NCBI GenBank assembly: GCA_964548175.1
Contig: CAZJQS010000016.1
Coordinates: 26,125 to 90,124, forward strand
Direction of reading: 5' to 3'
Origin: JANQPA01 sp964548175
Lineage (GTDB): Bacteria > Bacteroidota > Bacteroidia > Chitinophagales > Saprospiraceae
DNA: 64,000 nucleotides
The notes beneath the pieces were generated by a model. The model had not been told where the DNA came from, searched no databases, and saw nothing but the letters and a program-made list of their open reading frames with translations. Both the position numbers and the translations under genes were made by a program. This document shows, in pieces, positions 1-8,376 of this stretch; positions within the stretch are counted from its first letter, which is position 1; every line of letters starts with the position of its first letter.

Positions 1-1791
1 ACTAGCCCGGGTGTTTATTCACAGATACTGACCTCTGCGACGGGTTGTGACTCCATAAAGGAGGTTACGCTTACGGTTTATGAACGCTATGATATTCGCC
101 TGGAAGAGACCATTTGTGAGGGTGACTCTTTCCTATTGGGTGACCGGGTGCTCCGGCAAAGCGGCCAGTATACCGCCACATTACAGTCGATCAATGGATG
201 TGACTCAACGGTCAGCGTCAATCTAAGATTGGCTCAACGCTATAACGACACCATACCGATATCTATTTGTGATAACGAGACTTACATATTCGGTGGTCAG
301 TTCATTTCCAATCCGGGAACTTACACCAACACCTTCAGATCGATGGATGGTTGTGATTCGACCGTAACGATCAATCTAAGCGTTTTACCTATTTTCTCTA
401 CCCAGGACGAGGTCACTATTTGTGAAGGGGAGACTTACCGGTTCGGGACCAGAGAATTGAGCCGGGCCGGTGAATACAGTGAAACCTTTGCGAGCGTGTC
501 CGGTTGTGATTCGCTGGTCTTTCTGACGCTTAATATTACTCCGCGATCGGGATCATCGGTTTCAGCGACCATTTGTGAGGGAGAGACTTATGAATTCGGC
601 GGAAGGATGCTGACGGAAGCGGGGGTTTATCAGGAGGCTTTTCAGGGGTCGAACGGTTGTGATTCCATAGTTACCCTTAACCTGAGGGTTAATCCGATAT
701 CCAGATCTGTTATCCGGCAGACCATTTGCCAGGGAGAAACCTATGTATTTGGTGATCGTGTGATTGGTGAAACGGGCATTTACCGGGACACTTTTACCGC
801 GCAGAACGGCTGCTTCATCATCTTACAGTTGGAGCTTAATGTATTGCCGGCGCTGAGGGACACGATCCAGGCCTCCATTTGCGAGGGCGAGGTATATCGG
901 TTTAACAATCAATCGCTCACGCAATCCGGCGTTTATTCACAAAGGCTGACCAGCTCGAACGGTTGTGATTCCACTATCGTTCTGAACCTGGAGGTTACGG
1001 AAGCATTTGAGGTTGAACGCGATGTGACCATTTGTCCGGGCGACACCTTCCAACTGGGCCGGCAAAACCTGACCAGAACGGGGACTTATATTGCCTTTTT
1101 GGAAACCGCCACCGGCTGTGATTCTACGGTGACCATTAACCTGACTGTACAGGAGGATGCCGCAGAAACCATCCGGGTTACCTTATGTGAAGGGGAAAGT
1201 TATCCATTTGGCGATCAAATGCTAACCGAGCCCGGAACTTACATGGAGACCCTGACCTCTGTGAATGGGTGTGACTCTACGGTTACGCTCGAGTTACGAT
1301 TTGAGGTATTAGATCCGATGGTTTCTATAGACGATAACGGAGGGATCGTTATAGAAGGGCTGGATGATGCGACCTTTGAGCTTTTGGATTGTGATGCCGA
1401 TTCCATTATCGCGGCCTCGGATTCACCGTTCTTTATGCCTCGGGAAGATGGTAATTACGCCATTATTGTGACCACTGAAGCGTGCAGGGATACGACGCCT
1501 TGTGTGAATTACATAGCGGTATCCACCGAAAATCTACTTGCTGAGGAGCAATTCAGGCTCTTCCCGAACCCATCCCGGGATGAGGTTACTATTGAGGTAG
1601 AAGGAGATATTTTGGGAAGATATGACATGCAGGTCTTTGATCTGCGTGGCAAACAGCATATGCGCAGAGCGTTGGAGCTGCTGCCGAGAGCGCAGTTCAA
1701 TGTTCAGGAATTACCGGCAGGCATGTATTTCCTGCATTTGATCAGTCCGAATCATGGAGCTGTAAGATTAAAGTTCCTGAAAATAGAATAA
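1..1791 (+). CDS. Repeat-rich surface protein with T9SS sorting domain (5' end outside window)
   Basis: The frame is open from base 1 and stops at 1789-1791, so the start lies upstream. The visible part consists of about eight tandem units of 51 residues. Each carries an ICEGETYxFG-type segment, a G-x-Y strand and an NGCDSxVxLxL segment, with two cysteines per unit that probably pair. After the repeats comes a short linker with two further cysteine pairs. The last ~80 residues read FRLFPNPSRD...VFDLRGK...LPAGMYFLHL, a type-A Por/T9SS C-terminal sorting domain. By family knowledge such proteins cross the outer membrane by type IX secretion and stay on the cell surface or are released; an adhesin-like role is inferred. 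It is followed by a strong hairpin terminator. Confidence 0.85.
   Translation, partial: TSPGVYSQILTSATGCDSIKEVTLTVYERYDIRLEETICEGDSFLLGDRVLRQSGQYTATLQSINGCDSTVSVNLRLAQRYNDTIPISICDNETYIFGGQFISNPGTYTNTFRSMDGCDSTVTINLSVLPIFSTQDEVTICEGETYRFGTRELSRAGEYSETFASVSGCDSLVFLTLNITPRSGSSVSATICEGETYEFGGRMLTEAGVYQEAFQGSNGCDSIVTLNLRVNPISRSVIRQTICQGETYVFGDRVIGETGIYRDTFTAQNGCFIILQLELNVLPALRDTIQASICEGEVYRFNNQSLTQSGVYSQRLTSSNGCDSTIVLNLEVTEAFEVERDVTICPGDTFQLGRQNLTRTGTYIAFLETATGCDSTVTINLTVQEDAAETIRVTLCEGESYPFGDQMLTEPGTYMETLTSVNGCDSTVTLELRFEVLDPMVSIDDNGGIVIEGLDDATFELLDCDADSIIAASDSPFFMPREDGNYAIIVTTEACRDTTPCVNYIAVSTENLLAEEQFRLFPNPSRDEVTIEVEGDILGRYDMQVFDLRGKQHMRRALELLPRAQFNVQELPAGMYFLHLISPNHGAVRLKFLKIE
109..1290 (+). 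repeat. Tandem 153-bp coding repeat, about 8 units
   Basis: The units begin at about 109, 262, 415, 568, 721, 874, 1027 and 1180, each at an ATTTGTGAG-like codon run encoding ICEG. The exact 153-base (51-codon) period is kept although the nucleotide sequence has diverged, so these are old duplications under protein-level selection. The sixth unit is intact; the fifth has NGCFII instead of NGCDS. The array continues off the left edge. Confidence 0.85.
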
Positions 1792-1810
1792 AGGAATGCT
1801 TTATCAAGCA

Positions 1811-1868
1811 GGGGCTTGCGCAGCCTGATGAATTTCTTCTTTCGGCTGCGCAAGCCTCCCTTTTTTTA
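1811..1868. terminator. Bidirectional hairpin terminator between convergent genes
   Basis: A 15-bp GC-rich stem (1811-1825 pairing with 1844-1858, core GGCTTGCGCAGCC) has an 18-base loop and is followed by a run of T on the + strand. It lies between the stop codons of the T9SS protein (+) and the CoA-transferase (-), so it probably ends transcription from both sides. Confidence 0.8.
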
Positions 1869-3167
1869 CCATGTCTTTAAATTCAGTATTTCAAAAGCCT
1901 CTTTCTCCAATCTTTCCCGGTGGTCGGGATGGGCGATATTGATCAAAGCTTTGGCTCTTTTGCGCAGGTTTTGCCCATAGAGGTTTGCGATGCCGTACTC
2001 TGTGACCACGTATTGGACGTGGGCCCTGGTGGTCACTACACCTGCACCTCGTTTGAGTACGCTTTCGATCCGGCTGATCCCTTTATTAGTAGCTGAAGGT
2101 AGGGCGATGATCGGCTTTCCGCCTTTTGACAAAGAAGCTCCCCGGATAAAGTCCATCTGCCCTCCTACGCCGGAAAAGATCCGTGTACCGATAGAATCGG
2201 CGCAAACCTGTCCGGTCAGATCAATTTCGATGGCGCTGTTAATGGCGGTAACTTTAGGATTTTGGCGGATCACGGAGGTGTCATTGACGTACTCAATATC
2301 GAGCATACGAACGATAGGGTTATCATGGACAAAATCGTACAATTTTTTTGATCCCATTAAAAAGCCGCTCACGATATGGTGCCGGTGTTTTTCTTTGTGT
2401 TCATTGGTGACAACGCCCTTTTCCACCAGGTCGATCACCCCATCAGAGAACATCTCCGTATGGATGCCTAGTTCTTTGTGATTGGACATGGCCATCAGGG
2501 CGGCATTCGGGATGGCGCCGATGCCCATCTGCAGGGTAGCCCCATCTTCCACCAAAGTTGCGATATACTCTCCTATTCTGGTTTCGATCTCATCCGGTGG
2601 AGGAAGTTCAATGGTAGGCAGGGGATAATCGACTTCCACCACTTTATCAAATCGGCTGATGTGAATGTCCCCATCGCCTCTGGTCCGAGGCATATTCGGA
2701 TTGATCTCTGCAATAAGCCGTCTGGCCGACTGAGCGGCAGCCAGGGCGGTGTCCACAGAAACCCCGAGCGTGCAAAAGCCGTTGTGATCCGGCGGCGACA
2801 CCTGAAACATGGCCACATCCAGATCAATGATTCGACTTTTAAACAACAGAGGCACCTCGCTCAGGAAAATCGGGATAAAATCCGCCCTGCCCTCGTTAAC
2901 GGCCTGGCGAACGTTTTTTCCCACGAACAGGTTGTTCACCCTGATGCTTTCGCTGCACCTCTCTGAAGCATAGGGAGCATCGCCCTCAACGTGGAGATGA
3001 TACACTTCGATATCTCTTAATTCATCTGCCCGGTTGGCTAATGCTTTGGACAATTCCTGGGGGGCGGCCACAGCACTATGCACAAAAACGCTGTCAGAAG
3101 ATTTGATCACGCTGACGGCTTCGGCTGCGCTAACAGGGGTGTATTTCCTACTAAAAATTGTACTCAT
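1866..3167 (-). CDS. Acetyl-CoA hydrolase/transferase family (4-hydroxybutyrate or acetate CoA-transferase)
   Basis: 433 residues from the ATG at 3167; an open frame extends 21 codons further up, but MSTIFSRKYTP matches the usual family start. Family members move CoA between acyl groups through a glutamyl-CoA intermediate in the cytosol. Visible marks are QMGIGAIPN (213-221), the HTEMFSDG segment with the likely catalytic Glu at about 238, and GVGGQMDF (333-340) followed by the KPIIALPS loop, all typical of the Cat1/Cat2/AbfT group. The exact acyl substrate cannot be read from sequence. A succinate-semialdehyde dehydrogenase lies 44 kb away, which would fit a 4-hydroxybutyrate route, but the two are not linked. 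It stands alone, divergent from tricorn protease 1. Confidence 0.85.
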   Translation of the reverse strand: MSTIFSRKYTPVSAAEAVSVIKSSDSVFVHSAVAAPQELSKALANRADELRDIEVYHLHVEGDAPYASERCSESIRVNNLFVGKNVRQAVNEGRADFIPIFLSEVPLLFKSRIIDLDVAMFQVSPPDHNGFCTLGVSVDTALAAAQSARRLIAEINPNMPRTRGDGDIHISRFDKVVEVDYPLPTIELPPPDEIETRIGEYIATLVEDGATLQMGIGAIPNAALMAMSNHKELGIHTEMFSDGVIDLVEKGVVTNEHKEKHRHHIVSGFLMGSKKLYDFVHDNPIVRMLDIEYVNDTSVIRQNPKVTAINSAIEIDLTGQVCADSIGTRIFSGVGGQMDFIRGASLSKGGKPIIALPSATNKGISRIESVLKRGAGVVTTRAHVQYVVTEYGIANLYGQNLRKRAKALINIAHPDHRERLEKEAFEILNLKTW

Positions 3168-3354
3168 AATCGTTGGTTTTCTTTTTTGTTTTGCGCGTAA
3201 AATACTGTACAATTTACTTTTACGCTCCAATAATTGACACTAAATGATATTGATTTTTCTCACCTTCTTCCAATATGGGGTTTGTAAATAAAATAAGTTT
3301 TGGGACAAAGTAGTATATTATACCCTAAAACAAACAACATTCCAAATTTTACTT

Positions 3355-6300
3355 ATGAAGCTTGTTCCAACTTTACCTTTACTGCTGCTTTCGTGTTTTG
3401 CTCTGAGCCTGCAAGCTCAGGGAACGCGTTTATTACGGCAGCCCACCCTAAGCCAGGACCAAATTGTTTTTGTGTACGCCAATGACCTATGGATCGTAGA
3501 CAAGTCCGGAGGAGATGCTGTACGACTGACGACAGATGAAGGGGAGGAAACCTATCCTCATTTTTCTCCGGATGGACAGACCATTGCATTTACCGCTCAA
3601 TACGACGGCAACACGGACGTTTACACCATACCGGTTGAAGGCGGCGCTCCGAAACGTCTGACCTGGCATCCGGACGCAGATGTCGTTCAGGGCTGGACAC
3701 CCGATGGAAAAGCCGTTGTTTTCCGTTCCGGCAGAACAGGGCATCCTACCCGACTGAATCGTCTTTACTCGGTAAATACCGAAGGTACTCTCCCCGCTGC
3801 TTTGCCTGCTCCGCGGGCAGCATACGGAGAGATCTCACCTGATGGCCGGCAGATGGCCTATACGCCCATTACCTTCTGGGATCCCGAATGGCGCAACTAC
3901 AGGGGTGGGCAAGCTATGCCCATCTGGATCATAGACATGAAAACGCTAGCCCTTAAACGCACGCCCCAAAGTGATCGCGAACGCCATACCGATCCGGTAT
4001 GGGTAGGCGAAACCGTTTATTTCCTCTCGGAAAGGGATTACGCTAATAACATCTGGTCCTTTAACTCCAGGAACGATCAGTTAAAGCAAATCACCTTCCA
4101 TAAGGATTTTGACGTTAAAAGCCTGGATGCTCACGGCTCTTCCATCGTATACGAACAGGGAGGCTACCTTCATTTTTTAGACACCCGAAATGGACAGGCA
4201 GCGCAACTCGAAATCCATGCCCGGGGCGATCTCGACTGGGCCCGTCCTCGCTGGGAAGACGTCAGCGCCAATGCCTTGACAAATGCCTCTCTTTCCCCTA
4301 CCGGAAAAAGAGCCCTATTCGAATATCGGGGAGAGATCTTTACCGTACCCAAGGAGAACGGCGATTGGCGCAACATTACCGAATCTTCCGGCGCAGCTGA
4401 CCGCTACCCGGCCTGGTCCCCTGACGGCCGGCACATCGCCTGGTTTTCAGATCAGTCCGGAGAATACCAACTCATGATCGGCGACCAGGAAGGTTTGGAA
4501 GCCCCTCGCGCCATTTCATTGCCCAATCCTACTTTTTACTTTAATCCGGCCTGGTCTCCCGACAGCAAATACCTTGCCTATACCGATACCGATTTTAACC
4601 TTTGGTATGTCAATATCGCTAACGGGGAAGCAAAAAAGGTAGACACGGAAAGGTTCGCTCATCCCAACCGCACGCTGAACCCCGTCTGGTCTCCCGATAG
4701 CAAGTGGATCGCTTATGTCCGGCAGCTGGACAATCAGTTTAAAGTCGTCAAAGCTCATAACATCACTACCGGTCAGACGCTTCAACTCACCGACGGTATG
4801 GCCGACGCTATTACTCCGGTTTGGGATGCTAACGGAAAATACCTCTATTTTTTAGCCAGCACCGACTATGGATTGAATACGGGCTGGCTCGATATGAGTT
4901 CTTACAACATGCCCGTAAACCGCGGATTGTACATGATTGTCCTGGACAAAGCCACCCCTTCTCCGCTGGCGCCTTTGAGCGATGAGGAAGAAGTGAAAGA
5001 CACTACTGATAAAAATGGAAAAGAGGACAAGGAGATAGCGGTCACTATTGATATGGAAGGGATCAGCAGGCGCATCATCGCGTTGGACATCCCGGTGCGC
5101 AACTACGTTGGCCTGGAGGAAGCACCTCAGGATCACATATTGTATATGGAAAATATTCCCAACGAAAGAGGCTTCAGATTGCACCGGTACAGCCTCAAGG
5201 ATCGCAAGTCTGAGGTGGTAATGGAAAACGTGATCTCGGCCAGTACTTCTCACGACAGGAAATCGCTGTTGTACCGCAGCGGCTCCAGCTGGGGCATTAT
5301 TAAAACCACTGCTTCAGGGGTAAAAGGCGGCAACGGCAAATTGGATATCAATATGCGTCTAAAGGTTCATCCCCGGGAGGAATGGCTTCAGATCTACCGC
5401 GAAGGATGGCGTTTTCAGCGAGACTTTTTGTATGTGGACAATGTACATGGCGCGCCATGGAATCAGGTATACGAGTGGTATCGACCGTGGATGGATCACG
5501 TCAGGCACCGTTCTGACCTCAATTACATAGTAGACATTGTAGGAGGAGAAGTGGCGGTAGGGCACTCTTACACCAGCGGGGGTGATTTTCCCGACATCGA
5601 CAACATCAATGTAGGATTGTTAGGAATAGACGTATCGGCAGAAAATGGCCGGTACCGCATTCAAAAAATCTATTCCGGAGAAAGCTGGAATCCTGATCTT
5701 CGGGCGCCGCTTTCGGGCCCCGGCATGGATGTCCGGGCGGGGGAATATATCCTTGCGGTTAACGGAGAAGAACTCGGGACGAGTGTGAACTTTTTCAGTG
5801 CATTTGAGGCGACGGCCAACCGCCAGGTCAAGATCACGGTCAATAGCCGCCCGTCTATGGAGGGTGCGCGCACTTTAACGGTTGTACCGGTGAGGAGTGA
5901 ACGCCAGCTTCGCACCTTTGACTGGGTGGAAAGCAATCGCAGGAAGGTAGACGAATTATCGGACGGGCAGCTCGCCTATGTTTATGTTCCTAATACCGGT
6001 GATGGCGGTTATACCTATTTCAACCGGTACTATTTTTCTCAGCAACATAAAAAAGGCGCGGTGATCGATGAGCGGAACAACGGCGGAGGTTCAGCGGCGG
6101 ACTATATGATCGATGTGATGAACCGAAAGCTGTTAGGCTATTTCAATAGTAAAGCGGACGACCGGCGTCCATGGACTACGCCTATGGCGGGCATCTGGGG
6201 CCCCAAGGTAATGATCATCAATGAGCGGGCCGGTTCGGGCGGAGACCTGCTGCCCTACATGTTCAAGAAATTGGAGATCGGTCCACTCATCGGCACGCGC

Positions 6301-6591
6301 ACCTGGGGAGGCCTGGTCGGCACCTGGGATACCCCGCGCTTTATTGATGGAGGCCGAATGGTGGCTCCAAGGGGCGGCTTTTTTGACGTTGACGGTGAAT
6401 GGGCAGTAGAAGCAGAAGGGGTGGCTCCTGACATTGAAGTGATCCAGGAACCGTCCAGGGTAGCCGACGGCGGTGACCCACAATTGGAGCGGGCCGTTCA
6501 GGAAGCCTTGAAATTAATGAAAACGAAGGGTATTGAGCTTAAGCCTGAGCCTGCTCCTCCGGTAAGGTATCGACGTCCGGCAAACAATTAA
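3355..6591 (+). CDS. Tricorn-type S41 protease (paralogue 1)
   Basis: 1078 residues with a signal peptide (MKLVPTLPLLLL...LQAQG), so exported. The N-terminal half is made of TolB/WD40-like propeller blades with recurring W-SPDG/W-SPDSKY motifs (to about residue 500). Then come a linker, a PDZ-like segment (about 760-850) and the S41 core. DERNNGGG (about 904-911) and NERAGSGGD with the nucleophile candidate Ser961 match the tricorn catalytic signature; GTRTWGG follows. Tricorn proteases degrade oligopeptides; here export implies a periplasmic role. The nearest relative in the window is the 1089-residue gene at 13.7-17 kb on the other strand. A 17-bp gap to the next gene suggests co-transcription. 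Confidence 0.92.
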   Translation: MKLVPTLPLLLLSCFALSLQAQGTRLLRQPTLSQDQIVFVYANDLWIVDKSGGDAVRLTTDEGEETYPHFSPDGQTIAFTAQYDGNTDVYTIPVEGGAPKRLTWHPDADVVQGWTPDGKAVVFRSGRTGHPTRLNRLYSVNTEGTLPAALPAPRAAYGEISPDGRQMAYTPITFWDPEWRNYRGGQAMPIWIIDMKTLALKRTPQSDRERHTDPVWVGETVYFLSERDYANNIWSFNSRNDQLKQITFHKDFDVKSLDAHGSSIVYEQGGYLHFLDTRNGQAAQLEIHARGDLDWARPRWEDVSANALTNASLSPTGKRALFEYRGEIFTVPKENGDWRNITESSGAADRYPAWSPDGRHIAWFSDQSGEYQLMIGDQEGLEAPRAISLPNPTFYFNPAWSPDSKYLAYTDTDFNLWYVNIANGEAKKVDTERFAHPNRTLNPVWSPDSKWIAYVRQLDNQFKVVKAHNITTGQTLQLTDGMADAITPVWDANGKYLYFLASTDYGLNTGWLDMSSYNMPVNRGLYMIVLDKATPSPLAPLSDEEEVKDTTDKNGKEDKEIAVTIDMEGISRRIIALDIPVRNYVGLEEAPQDHILYMENIPNERGFRLHRYSLKDRKSEVVMENVISASTSHDRKSLLYRSGSSWGIIKTTASGVKGGNGKLDINMRLKVHPREEWLQIYREGWRFQRDFLYVDNVHGAPWNQVYEWYRPWMDHVRHRSDLNYIVDIVGGEVAVGHSYTSGGDFPDIDNINVGLLGIDVSAENGRYRIQKIYSGESWNPDLRAPLSGPGMDVRAGEYILAVNGEELGTSVNFFSAFEATANRQVKITVNSRPSMEGARTLTVVPVRSERQLRTFDWVESNRRKVDELSDGQLAYVYVPNTGDGGYTYFNRYYFSQQHKKGAVIDERNNGGGSAADYMIDVMNRKLLGYFNSKADDRRPWTTPMAGIWGPKVMIINERAGSGGDLLPYMFKKLEIGPLIGTRTWGGLVGTWDTPRFIDGGRMVAPRGGFFDVDGEWAVEAEGVAPDIEVIQEPSRVADGGDPQLERAVQEALKLMKTKGIELKPEPAPPVRYRRPANN

Positions 6592-6608
6592 GACAGTTAA
6601 CTTTCGAC

Positions 6609-7385
6609 ATGTTCGATTATTTAGGTGAACGCAGCTTTTTATTTTATGGATTACTGGTGATCCTGATCCTGGGTGTCATTCAGGGTTTGGGCATTGGAGC
6701 GCTTTATTTTTTTAAAAAGTCGGGGGACCGCCGCGCCAATATTGCTCTGGGGTTGTTATTGATCGCGCTTTCATTGACGCTGCTCCACAACATTTTCGTC
6801 ATTACTGACTTTTTCGAGCAGCATCCGGCTTACAGATTTTTGCCGCTGTATTTCACCTTAAGTTTTCCCACACTTTTATTCTATCACGTCAAATTGAGTT
6901 TGTATCCGTCTTATAAGATGCGGTGGACAGATATTAAGCACTTTCTGCTTCCGTTAAGTCAGTTGTCTTATTTTCTCATTCTTTTTTTCTCCAGCCCAGT
7001 TTATAAAGCCGGCATTGACCGGAGTTTCTTCAATCCCTTTTTCGGGGCTTTTGAGCAGTTATTGTACATCGTCTTTTTTCTGGCCTATCTATATTTTTCC
7101 AAAAAATACATAGACCGCCGGAAGGCCGCCGGCCAGTTTACGCCTGGTCTGGTTAAAAAGATACAATATCTGGAAAAGCTGATCCAGGTATTTTTCGTTC
7201 TTTTTGGCGTCCATACCCTTTTCATCCTGGTCGATTTTTTCAGCTATGAATTTTTGGGAGTGAATTTAAGGAGGTTGAAAATCTATGCAGGCCTGGGCAT
7301 TTTGTCTTATGCGGCGCTGGTATTCTGGGCGGGATTGTATGGCTTTCAGACATTGATCTGGGGGAGGAAGTTATTCAGAGGATAA
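6609..7385 (+). CDS. Seven-helix membrane protein, like the sensor half of Bacteroidota AraC-type regulators
   Basis: 258 residues with about seven hydrophobic segments (around 11-33, 44-66, 78-95, 113-130, 147-163, 193-212 and 225-248) joined by short charged loops. The pattern resembles the N-terminal membrane domain that precedes the AraC helix-turn-helix in many Bacteroidota regulators, but the protein ends a few residues after the last helix and has no DNA-binding domain. It starts 17 bp behind tricorn protease 1 and is closed by a strong terminator. Either it is a stand-alone sensor/membrane partner or a regulator that lost its output domain. Function unknown. Confidence 0.7.
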   Translation: MFDYLGERSFLFYGLLVILILGVIQGLGIGALYFFKKSGDRRANIALGLLLIALSLTLLHNIFVITDFFEQHPAYRFLPLYFTLSFPTLLFYHVKLSLYPSYKMRWTDIKHFLLPLSQLSYFLILFFSSPVYKAGIDRSFFNPFFGAFEQLLYIVFFLAYLYFSKKYIDRRKAAGQFTPGLVKKIQYLEKLIQVFFVLFGVHTLFILVDFFSYEFLGVNLRRLKIYAGLGILSYAALVFWAGLYGFQTLIWGRKLFRG

Positions 7386-7440
7386 AAAAGGAGGTTGTCT
7401 CGTCCGCTTGAAGCGGACGAGACAACCTCTTTTTTTATCC
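7383..7440. terminator. Perfect 19-bp bidirectional hairpin terminator, MITE-like end sequence
   Basis: 7391-7409 (GAGGTTGTCTCGTCCGCTT) is the exact reverse complement of 7411-7429. The pairing continues with one bulge into the flanking AAAAAA/TTTTTT runs, giving a stem of nearly 30 bp with U-runs in both directions. The stop codon of the + gene lies at its base and the stop of the - gene immediately beyond it. The arm starts with GAGGTTGTCTC, close to the terminal repeat GAGGCTGTCTC of the element at 21093. Confidence 0.88.
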
Positions 7441-8097
7441 TTAATTATCATTATCTTTCTTCTTGAAATCACCGTTTTTCCAGGCGTCGAAGAATTTTTT
7501 CCAGGCGACCGGATTAAAGATATTCATAGGCGGCTGCTGGCCGATGTAATAATATTCACGAGCCTGCTTGCGGAGATAATAATCTGCATTTTCGTTACCA
7601 TCGAGGCGAACTTCTCTTCTTAACTTCTGGAGAGTTTCTTCGGCAAGGTTTTTGGCGGCATACTCCTGAAGCTCGGGAGTAACGTCCATTGCCAGAAATT
7701 CCAGTTTAAAATGATCCCGGCTGGGCCAGGGGAAGACGACGGTTTCCGGCAGGTTGATGGCATCCTGTGTCATCAGTTGAACGAGCGAGTACCGGTCATC
7801 TTTCAGGTTTTCAGGGATGGTAAATTCCACCGTTTTATATCCAACTGCTGAGAAAACGATGACATCGCCTTTTTCAACCACGATAGAGAAGAATCCTTTA
7901 AAGTCAGAGTAAGTACCGCGTCCTTTTCCTTTTACCAGGATGTTGACATAAGGAACCGGGACCAGTTGGTCGTCTGTTCCGTCGAGGACCATACCGGAGA
8001 ACTGGACCAGTCGGTCGCTTTTTCCCTGCTGCGCCTGTAGCATCAAGAGACTTCCGATCACCAGGACAAGGGTGGTTAAAAGACCTTTATATTTCAT
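7441..8097 (-). CDS. Exported carboxypeptidase-regulatory-like domain protein
   Basis: 218 residues. A signal peptide (MKYKGLLTTLVLVIGSLLMLQAQ) is followed by a CarboxypepD_reg-like beta-sandwich (about 30-115): FSGMVLDGTDD, VPYVNILVKGKGRGTYSD, GFFSIVVEKGD and FSAVGYKTVEF are its usual strands. This domain normally begins TonB receptors or surface proteins in Bacteroidota; here it is joined to a charged C-terminal part with AREYYYIGQQPPMNIFNPVAWKKF, a form common in this phylum but without known function. Probably periplasmic or outer-membrane associated. Monocistronic, ending at the shared terminator. Confidence 0.75.
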   Translation of the reverse strand: MKYKGLLTTLVLVIGSLLMLQAQQGKSDRLVQFSGMVLDGTDDQLVPVPYVNILVKGKGRGTYSDFKGFFSIVVEKGDVIVFSAVGYKTVEFTIPENLKDDRYSLVQLMTQDAINLPETVVFPWPSRDHFKLEFLAMDVTPELQEYAAKNLAEETLQKLRREVRLDGNENADYYLRKQAREYYYIGQQPPMNIFNPVAWKKFFDAWKNGDFKKKDNDN

Positions 8098-8376
8098 AGA
8101 TGTTGGTTTACCGATGTTGGCTCTTATTTGGAGCTTGCTCTAGTTTCAATTCCATTGCAATTATTGTCGAAGGCAGCAATTAAAATGGATTCTTTCTTAA
8201 TAAGACGATAAATACCCCTTTATGGTTCGTCCATCAGGAGTGGTTTTTTGCTAAATCGCGTTAAAAAAGGTTTAATCCTTTTCGACCGGCTTCTTTCAAA
8301 AATAGGGGATTTCTCTGATGAAGCCATCAGGAATGCAGTAGTTTTGGATAGTTTTAACTAAAAAAGCGAGGGTTGG

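Noticed and set aside
109..1290. CRISPR-like periodicity
   Set aside because: The 153-base period lies in a coding frame, the units are diverged and there are no unique spacers.
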